Assembly (NCBI RefSeq): GCF_000372425.1
Contig: NZ_AQVD01000001.1
Coordinates: forward strand, 186,001 to 250,000
Length of the DNA: 64,000 bases
Direction: 5' to 3'
Source of the DNA: Streptococcus ferus DSM 20646
GTDB lineage: Bacteria > Bacillota > Bacilli > Lactobacillales > Streptococcaceae
A program made the position numbers and the translations under genes. Below, piece after piece: positions 22,001 to 29,259 of the stretch. The notes beneath the pieces were generated by a model. It saw only the letters and a program-made list of their open reading frames with translations, searched no databases and was not told where the DNA came from. The stretch's first letter is position 1. Each line of letters opens with the position of its first letter.

Positions 22001-22613
22001 TCCGGTCAATATTGATGCGATTGAACAGTACGATGAAGTCAACGAGCGCTGTCAGTTCCTCAATAGCCAAAAGGATGACTTGGTTCATGCTAAGGATCTG
22101 TTGCTGTCGACCATTCATGAAATGGACGATGAGGTTAAGGTGCGTTTTAAGACGACATTTGATGCGATTCGGGATAGTTTTAGAACTACCTTTGTCCAAA
22201 TGTTCGGCGGTGGAAGTGCTGACCTTCTGTTGACAGAAGGTGATCTTTTGACGGCTGGTGTCGAGATTTCAGTTCAGCCGCCAGGTAAGAAAATCCAATC
22301 CCTGAACCTCATGTCAGGTGGAGAAAAGGCGCTGTCTGCTTTGGCCCTCTTATTCGCTATTATTCGTGTGAAGACTATTCCTTTCGTCATCCTAGATGAA
22401 GTGGAGGCGGCTCTTGATGAGGCCAATGTCAAACGTTTTGGAGACTATCTCAACCGCTTTGATAAGTCTAGTCAGTTTATTGTGGTCACCCACCGTAAGG
22501 GAACCATGTCAGCAGCAGACAGTATTTATGGTGTCACTATGCAAGAGTCAGGTGTCTCTAAGATTGTGTCTGTTAAACTAAAGGACGTTGCAGACTTTGA
22601 CAAGACTAATTAA
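19068..22613 (+). CDS. smc: Chromosome partition protein SMC
   Basis: ATPase of the condensin-like complex (with ScpA/ScpB) that compacts and separates chromosomes. 1181 residues, full length. N-terminal Walker A GPNGSGKSN (residues 32-40), long coiled coils at about 165-500 and 670-1000, hinge domain around GGIVGPVSEHISFAGDYQTA (near 520), and C-terminal signature LNLMSGGEKALSALA with Walker B VILDEVEAALDEAN. rnc-smc adjacency is conserved in streptococci. Confidence 0.97.
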   Translation: MFLKEIEMQGFKSFADKTKVEFDQGVTAVVGPNGSGKSNITESLRWALGESSAKSLRGGKMPDVIFAGTENRKPLNFAQVTVVLDNRDGFIKDAQEEIRVERHIYRNGDSDYLIDGKKVRLRDIHDLFMDTGLGRDSFSIISQGRVEAIFNSKPEERRAIFEEAAGVLKYKTRKKETQTKLNQTQDNLDRLEDIIYELETQIKPLERQAKVAKEFLLLEADRKKGHLDLLVHRIIKNKAFLETQENQLEAAKGALKGYYKEREKLEETNQTLKAKRQTLTKKVEQKQAQLLDLTRLISDLERQIDLISLESSQKAEKKELSQANLKQLEAQRSILENELTAKEDEINELLLGIDAKKTQIAKVETDLSRFSTNPDAIIEGLREDFVRLMQKEADLSNQVTALDSDLEKQRQASNLKTAEMEQLQKDLGQTKERLEQEKGKLDQVQSDLQALLQSHQDLSLEIQELDRHYQKDQATMFQQLDQLKNQEARRNSLENIQKNHSHFFAGVKAVLQRADQLGGIVGPVSEHISFAGDYQTAIEIALGGSSQHIIVEDEAAAKRAIDSLKKNRQGRATFLPLTTIKPRHLSEQNQINLSKAAGFLGMASHLVTFEPRLAAIFENLLGVTAIFDTVDHANQAARSLRYQVRMVTLDGTEIRPGGSFSGGANRHHSTTFIKPELERLEKDIAALKAKQVETEQKLARSKEELTAKTASLARIKEEGDKTRLLEQKLALSYEQISQRYSEMQELFQGLEEITDSQSQQALLDRKAGLESDLAAIAEDKKSLNQQIKQIKDDKDSIQAKVTELQQVLSDLRLEERDVLNTYQFALENKKRQQLELETLHQDMEQIRHQLTAQTEDLSENRLPDLKEQRQQAEESKATIETSLVQYRFELEDCQAQLEELEESLLTSSQKNEELIRQQAKLEADVENVSDKLRQFAVNLTEEYQMSLEEAQKQVETIDNEEAASQALRQLERQIKRLGPVNIDAIEQYDEVNERCQFLNSQKDDLVHAKDLLLSTIHEMDDEVKVRFKTTFDAIRDSFRTTFVQMFGGGSADLLLTEGDLLTAGVEISVQPPGKKIQSLNLMSGGEKALSALALLFAIIRVKTIPFVILDEVEAALDEANVKRFGDYLNRFDKSSQFIVVTHRKGTMSAADSIYGVTMQESGVSKIVSVKLKDVADFDKTN

Positions 22614-22629
22614 GCTGTCACAGTTGCCA

Positions 22630-22659
22630 AATAGGCTAGGACATCTGTCCTAGCCTATT
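22630..22659. terminator. Hairpin between convergent smc and DUF6287 gene
   Basis: 13-14-pair near-perfect stem AATAGGCTAGGAC / GTCCTAGCCTATT with a very short loop. No clear T run on either strand, but its place between convergent genes suggests a shared terminator. Confidence 0.65.
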
Positions 22660-22698
22660 ACCATGTCGTCATACTGAGCCTCAGTCATCAATAAGTAC

Positions 22699-23463
22699 CT
22701 ATTCGTTTTCAGAGGTGGTCGCTTGACTGACGAGTGCTTCTGTTGTTTGTGATAAAGGGTCAGCTTCAGAACCAGCTAGCTGCTCAGTGGTACTTGTTTG
22801 GGTGCTGAAATCCTGATTAGAATGAACGCTAGAGTCTGAAACCTTATAGTAGACACTGTCTATAAAATCTTGTGTGGAAGTGGTGTCAAAAATTGCTGTC
22901 TGACTCCCAACAAGGCGGTCGCGGCTAATGTCAGAAGGGTCTTCTTTGGTGAAGCGGAAATGGCTGCTGGGAATCTTGGTCCCTGCAGGATAGAAGTAGA
23001 GCACAAAACCATAGCCATTTTCTAACTGAACGTTGGCCTGATATTGTCCGGATTCTTTTTGATAGAGGGCAGATAGGTGAAGTCCGTTTGGTGTGACGAT
23101 ACCGCTTGGTGAAAAGCCAAAGAGCCATCCCTTAGCATCAGACCAAGTGCCAGTTATACTTGTAAAGTCCCCGTTTTGCAGGCTGGCAAAGTCAAATTTA
23201 GATGTTTGGATTGGCTTGTCCGGCCTTTGCTCCAGAATGGTTTGTCCGGCTTCTTTTCCTGCCGCAGTGACTGGCTGCAATGTAACGGGCTTGCTAAGAT
23301 TGGGGCGTAGTTTGGCAGTTTTATTTTGCTTTTCACTGATTTTAGAAATCATCAGCTGACTGTTATCTGTCTGCGGTCTTAGCTGTTTGCTCAGCAGCAG
23401 ACCGCTGGTAGCTAACAAGAGGGTCAGTCCCGACATCAATAGGGTTTTCTTTTTCACAGGCAT
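22699..23463 (-). CDS. Secreted or anchored DUF6287-domain protein
   Basis: 254 residues, function unknown. N-terminal signal/anchor helix (about residues 7-25) after KKK; a charged linker; then a domain at about 88-160 with FDFASLQNGDFTSITGTWSD, which I recognise as the DUF6287 type found in surface proteins of streptococci and lactobacilli. The last 50 residues are rich in S, T, Q and E, like a wall-spanning spacer, but there is no LPxTG. The lipobox consensus is also missing. Monocistronic on the minus strand, divergent from the pheS T-box. Confidence 0.7.
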   Translation of the reverse strand: MPVKKKTLLMSGLTLLLATSGLLLSKQLRPQTDNSQLMISKISEKQNKTAKLRPNLSKPVTLQPVTAAGKEAGQTILEQRPDKPIQTSKFDFASLQNGDFTSITGTWSDAKGWLFGFSPSGIVTPNGLHLSALYQKESGQYQANVQLENGYGFVLYFYPAGTKIPSSHFRFTKEDPSDISRDRLVGSQTAIFDTTSTQDFIDSVYYKVSDSSVHSNQDFSTQTSTTEQLAGSEADPLSQTTEALVSQATTSENE

Positions 23464-23512
23464 CTCCTTAGTTTGGTTCTCATTTTACTTATTCGTTAAA
23501 CGAAAAAAATTT

Positions 23513-23542
23513 TTGACTTTTTTCCTCAAAATCTGTTAAAAT
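23513..23542 (+). promoter_or_regulatory. Promoter of the pheS-pheT operon
   Basis: TTGACT (23513-23518), 18 bases, TAAAAT (23537-23542), with TG one base ahead of the -10 (extended -10). It opens the T-box leader. Confidence 0.7.
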
Positions 23543-23548
23543 ATTAGT

Positions 23549-23746
23549 AATTGAATACAAGTCGATGAGATTAGTAGCTTTATGGCAGTCTTTTAGGGAA
23601 TGCGGGCCGTGACTGGAAGCCTGTTAGATGAAAGTTTAGTGAATTCACTCAGTTAGTAGACTTAGAATTAAGGTCTGGCATTTCCAGATAAAAAACGGAT
23701 GGTACCGCGTGTCAACGCTCCGCTTAGGAGAGTTGGCACGTTTTTA
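23549..23746 (+). promoter_or_regulatory. T-box riboswitch, phenylalanine specific
   Basis: Leader that senses uncharged tRNA-Phe. Stem I features: GATGAGA, AGTA near 23574, and on the opposite side GAA followed by the specifier UUC (23644-23646). The conserved T-box core TGGTACCGCG is at 23700-23709. The competing terminator is a stem at 23707-23740 (arms CGTGTCAAC / GTTGGCACG plus CTCC / GGAG) followed by five T residues. Uncharged tRNA should stabilise the antiterminator and allow pheS expression. Specifier and downstream genes agree. Confidence 0.9.
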
Positions 23747-23774
23747 TTTTGGAAATGCTCAAGAAAGGATAAGA

Positions 23775-24818
23775 ATGGACTTACAAGCGCAATTAGAGGA
23801 ATTAAAAACAAAGACTCAAAATCAGCTGAAAGCGATAAAGGCTGACAATGCTAACGAATTGCAGGAACTCCGCGTGAAAGTGCTGGGGAAAAAAGGCTCT
23901 CTGACCGAGCTGCTAAAAGGGCTGAAGGATCTCTCTCAGGAACTTCGCCCGCTTGTCGGCAAACAGGTCAATGAGGTTCGTGATGTCCTGACTCAGGCTT
24001 TTGAAGAGCAGGCTCAGCTCTTGGAAGCGGCTCAAATTCAGGCTCGGCTCGAATCAGAAACGTTAGACGTGACCCTTCCTGGCCGTCAGATTAAGCTGGG
24101 CAATCGCCACATCCTGTCGCAAATCAGTGAGGAAATCGAAGACATTTTCCTCGGGATGGGTTTTCAGATTGTGGATGGTTTTGAAGTTGAGCAGGATTAC
24201 TACAATTTTGAGCGGATGAATTTGCCTAAGGACCATCCGGCGCGTGATATGCAAGATACCTTCTACATTTCCGAGGATATTCTCCTTAGGACCCATACCA
24301 GTCCTGTTCAGGCTAGAACGTTAGATAAGCATGACTTTTCGAAAGGGCCGCTCAAGATGATTTCTCCAGGGCGTGTTTTCCGTCGCGATACAGATGATGC
24401 GACCCACTCTCATCAGTTCCATCAAATCGAAGGATTAGTTGTGGGTCAAAACATTTCTATGGGGGACCTCAAGGGCACTCTCGAAATGATCAGTAAGAAG
24501 ATGTTCGGTGAAGACCGCAGCATTCGCCTGCGTCCATCTTATTTTCCATTTACAGAACCGTCTGTCGAGGTCGATGTTTCCTGCTTCAAATGTGGCGGTA
24601 AAGGCTGTAACGTTTGTAAAAAGACGGGCTGGATTGAAATTTTGGGTGCCGGCATGGTTCATCCAAGTGTTCTTGAAATGTCAGGGGTTGATTCTGAGCA
24701 ATATTCTGGCTTTGCCTTTGGACTTGGTCAAGAAAGGATTGCTATGCTGCGTTACGGCATCAATGATATCCGTGGTTTCTATCTAGGCGACAGTCGCTTT
24801 ATTGAGCAATTTAAATGA
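23775..24818 (+). CDS. pheS: Phenylalanyl-tRNA synthetase alpha subunit
   Basis: Catalytic subunit of the (alpha-beta)2 class II enzyme that charges tRNA-Phe. 347 residues. N-terminal coiled coil binds tRNA; motif 2 [21 protein letters not shown] (given in part: RVFRRDT...HQFHQIEG) and motif 3 [18 protein letters not shown] are intact; a cysteine-rich insert [14 protein letters not shown] precedes motif 3. I start at ATG 23775 after AGAAAGGAT; an earlier in-frame start at 23709 would translate the T-box terminator. Overlaps the next gene by ATGA. Confidence 0.96.
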   Translation: MDLQAQLEELKTKTQNQLKAIKADNANELQELRVKVLGKKGSLTELLKGLKDLSQELRPLVGKQVNEVRDVLTQAFEEQAQLLEAAQIQARLESETLDVTLPGRQIKLGNRHILSQISEEIEDIFLGMGFQIVDGFEVEQDYYNFERMNLPKDHPARDMQDTFYISEDILLRTHTSPVQARTLDKHDFSKGPLKMISPGRVFRRDTDDATHSHQFHQIEGLVVGQNISMGDLKGTLEMISKKMFGEDRSIRLRPSYFPFTEPSVEVDVSCFKCGGKGCNVCKKTGWIEILGAGMVHPSVLEMSGVDSEQYSGFAFGLGQERIAMLRYGINDIRGFYLGDSRFIEQFK

Positions 24819-25348
24819 TTGAGATTAAACCAATTAAGTTCGAGGAGGCAGAAGTCCTACGAGATATTGCTATAAGAACCTTCGAAGAAACCTTTGGGCA
24901 TGATAATGAGCCGGATCAGTTGGCTGCATTTTTCGATAAAGACTTGAGTCTTGACATTCTGAAAAAAGAGCTCAAGCATCCGGACAGTCAGCATTATTTT
25001 ATCAGGGTTGATGGGGAACCGGCAGGCTACCTCAAACTTAATAGAGGTCAGGCGCAAACAGAGCAGGAGTTAGCCAATGCCTTTGAAATTCAAAGACTCT
25101 ACCTCCTGCGAGCCTATCAGGGTAGGGGACTGGGACAAAAACTTCTTGAGTTTGCACTGGAAAGAGCTTGCGAATCAGGCTGTGACTGGGCTTGGCTGGG
25201 AGTTTGGGAGCATAATATCAAGGCGCAGTCTCTTTATCAAAAATACGGATTTGAAAAGTTCAGTGAGCATCTCTTTGCTGTCGGGGATAAGATGGATAGG
25301 GACTGGCTGCTGAGAAAACCTTTAACGAGGAAAGGAAAAGAATGTTAG
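24815..25348 (+). CDS. GNAT acetyltransferase inside the pheS-pheT operon
   Basis: 177 residues, single GNAT domain. Acetyl-CoA site is the R-x-x-G-x-G/A segment in [20 protein letters not shown] (near residue 100). It resembles SpeA/PaiA-like polyamine or protein acetyltransferases, but the substrate cannot be read. It overlaps pheS by four bases and pheT by seven, so it is translationally locked into the synthetase operon and shares the T-box control. The same insertion occurs in other streptococci as I recall, which argues for a kept function and not chance. Confidence 0.85.
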   Translation: MIEIKPIKFEEAEVLRDIAIRTFEETFGHDNEPDQLAAFFDKDLSLDILKKELKHPDSQHYFIRVDGEPAGYLKLNRGQAQTEQELANAFEIQRLYLLRAYQGRGLGQKLLEFALERACESGCDWAWLGVWEHNIKAQSLYQKYGFEKFSEHLFAVGDKMDRDWLLRKPLTRKGKEC

Positions 25349-27747
25349 TAAGTTATAAATGGTTAAAACAATTAGTGACTATTGATGTGCCGAGTCAGGA
25401 ACTGGCAGAAAAGATGTCAACCACGGGGATTGAGGTGGAAGGCGTTGAAGTTCCGGGAGAGGGACTGTCCAAGCTAGTTGTAGGAGAAGTTGTTTCCTGT
25501 GAAGATGTACCAGAGACACACTTGCATCTCTGTATGGTGGATACAGGTGAGGAAGAGCTTCGTCAGATTGTCTGCGGAGCACCAAATATCAAAGCGGGTC
25601 TTAAGGTGATTGTGGCCCTTCCAGGTGCTCGAATTGCCGACAACTATAAAATCAAAAAAGGCAAAATCCGAGGCATGGAATCCCTTGGTATGATCTGCTC
25701 CTTGCAGGAATTGGGACTGTCTGATTCTATCATTCCTAAAGAATTTGCGGATGGCATCCAAATTCTGCCGGCCGATGCGGTTCCTGGGGATGATGCCTTA
25801 ACATACTTGGATTTAGATGATGAGATTATCGAATTGTCAATCACGCCTAACCGTGCCGATGCGCTGTCTATGCGCGGTGTTGCTCATGAGGTGGCTGCTA
25901 TTTATGGAAAATCGGTTCATTTTGACGAAAAATCTCTGACTGAAAATGATCGGAAAGCAGCTGATCTTCTCAAGGTGGCTATCGCTTCTGACAAGGTGCT
26001 GACCTATAAGGCGCGTGTGGTTGAAAATGTGACCATTAAACCAAGCCCTCAATGGCTTCAGAACATCCTGATGAATGCCGGCATTCGTCCCATCAATAAT
26101 GTTGTCGATGTGACCAATTACGTCCTGCTTTACTTTGGTCAGCCGATGCATGCCTTTGATTTGGACAAGTTTGAGGGCAAGGACATTCTGGCCCGTCAGG
26201 CTAAATCTGGTGAGAAACTCGTGACCCTTGACGGAGAAGAGCGTGACCTAGCGGAAGAGGACATAGTCATCACCGTTGACGATAAACCCGTAGCCTTGGG
26301 AGGTGTTATGGGCGGTGCCGCAACTGAGATTGATTTTTCTTCTCGCAATGTTGTTCTGGAAGCCGCTGCCTTTGATGGCAAAACCATTCGCAGAACAAGC
26401 AGTCGCCTGAATCTGCGTTCAGAAAGTTCCTCTCGCTTTGAAAAAGGAATTAACTATGCTACTGTCGGACAGGCACTTGATTATGCAGCAGCCATGCTGA
26501 CAGAATTGGCAGGAGGACATGTCCTTGCTGGTCAGGTTGAGGCAGGTACATTGCCAACAGATGATGTTCAAGTGTCTACTAGCCTTGACTATGTTAATGT
26601 TCGCTTGGGAACAGACTTAACTTTCTCGGATATTGAAAATGTCTTTGCCCGACTTGGTTTTGGTCTGTCAGGAGATGAGGAGATGTTCACGGTTTCTGTT
26701 CCTAGACGCCGTTGGGACATTGCCATCCAAGCTGATTTGGTTGAGGAAATTGCTCGAATTTACGGCTATGACAAGCTGCCGACGACTCTGCCTGAGGCAG
26801 CAGGAACAGTCGGCGAATTAACGATAGCTCAAAAATTACGCCGTAAGGTGCGCACGCTGGCTGAGGGAGCAGGTCTGTCTGAGATCATCTCTTATGCCTT
26901 GACGACTCCTGAAAAAGCAGTCGCTTTCACGCCAAATCCAAGCCATCTGACAGAACTGATGTGGCCTATGTCTGTCGATCGTTCAGCCCTTCGTCAGAAT
27001 ATTGTATCTGGTATGCTGGACACCATTGCCTATAATGTCGCTCGGAAGAACAAGAGCCTGGCCCTTTATGAAATCGGTAAGGTCTTTGAACAGTCTGGTA
27101 ACCCTAAAGAGGAGCTGCCAAAGGAAATTGATACCTTTGCCCTTGCGCTGACAGGTTTAGTGGCAGAAAAAGATTTCCAGACACCTGCTCAGCCGGTTGA
27201 TTTCTTCTATGCAAAAGGGATTCTGGAAGCCATTCTGGCCAAACTTGAGGTCTCTGTTCAATTTGTTGCAACAAAGGCTATGGCCAGCATGCACCCCGGA
27301 CGTACAGCACTCATTGAACATGATGGGCAAGTTATCGGTTATTTAGGTCAAGTTCACCCCCAGACGGCAAAGGATTTTGACATTCCTGAAACTTACGTGG
27401 CTGAGCTCAATCTTAATGCGCTTGAAGCAGCTCTGAAGCCGGATTTAGTTTTTGAGGATATCACTAAATTCCCTGCGGTGTCACGTGACATTGCTCTGCT
27501 TCTTTCAGAAGAAGTAAGCCACCAAGATGTTTTAGACGCCATTGCGGCTAGCGGTGTGAAACGCCTGACCAAGGTAAAACTTTTTGATGTTTATGCTGGT
27601 GAAAAACTGGGACACGGCAAGAAATCAATGGCTTACAGCTTAACCTTCCAAAATCCTAAGGATAATTTGACGGATGAAGAAGTGGCCAAGTATATGGACA
27701 AAATCACTAAATCTCTGACTGAAAAAGTCGGTGCAGAGGTGAGATAG
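25342..27747 (+). CDS. pheT: Phenylalanyl-tRNA synthetase beta subunit
   Basis: 801 residues, full length. Domains in order: N-terminal tRNA-binding OB fold (about 40-150, with [19 protein letters not shown]), B3/B4 editing domain (about 210-390) that hydrolyses misacylated Tyr-tRNA, B5 (about 410-480), the catalytic-like core (490-690) and the C-terminal anticodon-binding FDX-ACB domain (about 705-800, [12 protein letters not shown]). ATG at 25342 after AGGAAAGGA. A terminator follows at once. Confidence 0.96.
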   Translation: MLVSYKWLKQLVTIDVPSQELAEKMSTTGIEVEGVEVPGEGLSKLVVGEVVSCEDVPETHLHLCMVDTGEEELRQIVCGAPNIKAGLKVIVALPGARIADNYKIKKGKIRGMESLGMICSLQELGLSDSIIPKEFADGIQILPADAVPGDDALTYLDLDDEIIELSITPNRADALSMRGVAHEVAAIYGKSVHFDEKSLTENDRKAADLLKVAIASDKVLTYKARVVENVTIKPSPQWLQNILMNAGIRPINNVVDVTNYVLLYFGQPMHAFDLDKFEGKDILARQAKSGEKLVTLDGEERDLAEEDIVITVDDKPVALGGVMGGAATEIDFSSRNVVLEAAAFDGKTIRRTSSRLNLRSESSSRFEKGINYATVGQALDYAAAMLTELAGGHVLAGQVEAGTLPTDDVQVSTSLDYVNVRLGTDLTFSDIENVFARLGFGLSGDEEMFTVSVPRRRWDIAIQADLVEEIARIYGYDKLPTTLPEAAGTVGELTIAQKLRRKVRTLAEGAGLSEIISYALTTPEKAVAFTPNPSHLTELMWPMSVDRSALRQNIVSGMLDTIAYNVARKNKSLALYEIGKVFEQSGNPKEELPKEIDTFALALTGLVAEKDFQTPAQPVDFFYAKGILEAILAKLEVSVQFVATKAMASMHPGRTALIEHDGQVIGYLGQVHPQTAKDFDIPETYVAELNLNALEAALKPDLVFEDITKFPAVSRDIALLLSEEVSHQDVLDAIAASGVKRLTKVKLFDVYAGEKLGHGKKSMAYSLTFQNPKDNLTDEEVAKYMDKITKSLTEKVGAEVR

Positions 27748-27776
27748 AAAAATCTAGCCTTTAGGCTAGATTTTTC
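27748..27776 (+). terminator. Terminator of the pheS-pheT operon
   Basis: 12-pair perfect stem AAAAATCTAGCC / GGCTAGATTTTT, loop TTTA, directly after the pheT stop. Confidence 0.92.
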
Positions 27777-27799
27777 TGCACTTTGGATAGGAGGACAAG

Positions 27800-28177
27800 A
27801 TGTATCAAACAGAGATTAAGGGGGATAGGCTTTACCATGCGCAGTCATCGGGCTATGGTCAGCCTGTGGAAACGTTTGGACAGACGCAAGACGGTGAGAC
27901 ACCGATGAGCTTAGTCAATATTGCGCTGGCTTCTTGCGTCACCATGTGCATTCAGGGTTATTTTGCGAAGCATCATCAGCTGACGGAGCTGCCCATTACC
28001 GTTGAATCCCACTACGAGAATAAGAAATTCACCTTGCTGTTGAGGATGGACGATGCGTTAACAGAAGAAATGAAGTCGGCTCTCCTAACTTACATTGACG
28101 ACAATTGCCGCGTCAAGCAGCTTTTACGGCAAGACCTAGATTATCAGATAAGTTTTGCAGAGAAAAAGGAGCCCTAG
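27800..28177 (+). CDS. OsmC/Ohr family protein
   Basis: 125 residues, OsmC fold. Family members reduce organic hydroperoxides using two cysteines. Here one candidate is Cys in ALASCVTMCIQGY (near residue 47) and the other in DDNCRVKQLL (near 108), so the peroxidatic/resolving pair is plausible. ATG at 27800 has GGATAGGAGG upstream. Single gene between two terminators; a distinct promoter was not found in the short gap, so low-level read-through or an unseen promoter must drive it. Redox role inferred from family. Confidence 0.82.
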   Translation: MYQTEIKGDRLYHAQSSGYGQPVETFGQTQDGETPMSLVNIALASCVTMCIQGYFAKHHQLTELPITVESHYENKKFTLLLRMDDALTEEMKSALLTYIDDNCRVKQLLRQDLDYQISFAEKKEP

Positions 28178-28187
28178 GGCTCCTTTT
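28164..28187. terminator. Bidirectional terminator, OsmC gene / metallopeptidase
   Basis: Palindrome GGAGCCCTAGGGCTCC (28168-28183) flanked by A and T runs. The OsmC stop codon TAG sits in the loop. The convergent gene ends at 28186, inside the T run. Confidence 0.88.
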
Positions 28188-29094
28188 ATAAGTCATTGGT
28201 TTTGAAGGTGTCACCATGTGTGAAATCACCGTACTGGTAGCCCCTGTCAAACCAGCGCTTTCGCTGTTCAGAGGTTCCGTGGGTAAAGCTGTCTGGTACC
28301 GTCTTGCCGTAGGCTTCCTGTTGCAGGGTATCATCACCAACAGCATGGGCGGCGTTTAGCGCTTCCTGAATATCTCCTGTGTCCAGCAATCCCTGATCAT
28401 CAACGTATTTAGCCCAGGCACCGGCGTAGTAGTCTGCCTGAAGTTCCAAGCGCACATTGAGGGCATTACTGGCTTTTTCAGACAGTCCCTGACGAGCCTT
28501 GTTGTAGCTGCTCATCGTGCCGATTTCATTTTGAACATGGTGTCCGACCTCGTGAGCGATAACATAGGCCATGGCAAAATCACCGGCGGCCTTGTACTTA
28601 GTAGTCAACTCCTGATAGAAGGTCAGGTCGATGTAGATTTTTTTGTCAGCCGGACAGTAGAAAGGACCTGCCTGAGCCTGACCAAGACCGCAGCCTGTAG
28701 TGGTTCGGTTGGTGTAAAAAACTAGGGTCGGTGCATTGTAGGTCATTCCCTCTGCTCGGAATTTCTGACTCCAAAATTCTTCTGTGGAGGCCAGCACCTT
28801 ACTGACAAATTGGGCATCTTGGTCACTGGCGGTCGTATTGTTGGTGCTGACTTGGCTGGTACGGTCATAGTTGGCGGTATTGTCTCCAGTCAGAATACCG
28901 CTGAGACTGCTGAAACCGCCAAAGAGTAAGAGAACCAGCAGAATGACTAGTTTTGTTTTCCAGCTGCCACTGGAAAAAAGCAGCTGAAGCAGTAGCTGGC
29001 TGCCATTACCTGAGGAGCTGCCTCCAAAACTGCCGGACCCCTGTCCTCTGCGATCCTCGATATTGTCGCTTTCGCGCATCTTATCAGACTTCAT
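28186..29094 (-). CDS. Neutral zinc metallopeptidase (YpfJ family)
   Basis: 302 residues. Cytoplasmic N-terminus rich in R, S and G (1-40), one membrane helix (about 46-66, TKLVILLVLLLFGGFSS), then an extracellular domain with the zincin motif HEVGHHVQ (near residue 183) and downstream LELQADYYAGAWAKY that supplies the third ligand. It contains CGLGQAQAGPFYCPADKKIY, typical of the Zn_peptidase (DUF2342-like/YpfJ) family. Substrate unknown. ATG at 29094 after AGGAGTTCTT. Monocistronic, convergent with the OsmC gene and divergent from rexB. Confidence 0.88.
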   Translation of the reverse strand: MKSDKMRESDNIEDRRGQGSGSFGGSSSGNGSQLLLQLLFSSGSWKTKLVILLVLLLFGGFSSLSGILTGDNTANYDRTSQVSTNNTTASDQDAQFVSKVLASTEEFWSQKFRAEGMTYNAPTLVFYTNRTTTGCGLGQAQAGPFYCPADKKIYIDLTFYQELTTKYKAAGDFAMAYVIAHEVGHHVQNEIGTMSSYNKARQGLSEKASNALNVRLELQADYYAGAWAKYVDDQGLLDTGDIQEALNAAHAVGDDTLQQEAYGKTVPDSFTHGTSEQRKRWFDRGYQYGDFTHGDTFKTNDL

Positions 29095-29124
29095 AAGAAC
29101 TCCTAATCTTTTCTTTTCTACTCT

Positions 29125-29130
29125 ATTATA
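29125..29130 (-). promoter_or_regulatory. Candidate -10 box of the metallopeptidase gene
   Basis: TATAAT on the minus strand, 31 bases upstream of the start codon, without a convincing -35 box. Confidence 0.45.
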
Positions 29131-29219
29131 ATGTATTCTGGCTGGAAGCGCATTAATTTTTGTCTTGATTTTAATATTTTTAATCTAGGGGTTGAAAAAG
29201 GGCTTAAAGACGGCTTTTT

Positions 29220-29228
29220 TGTTATAAT
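29220..29228 (+). promoter_or_regulatory. Extended -10 promoter of rexB-rexA-alkD
   Basis: TGT-TATAAT at 29220-29228, no good -35 match at the normal distance. Transcription should begin near 29235, giving a leader of about 25 bases. Confidence 0.62.
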
Positions 29229-29259
29229 AAGACTAAGACTTTTAGAACGGGAACAGGCT

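Noticed and set aside
29131..29259. N-terminal extension of RexB by 43 residues
   Set aside because: The start lies upstream of the rexB -10 box at 29223, has no ribosome site, and MKLLYTGISNDL at 29260 fits the family start.
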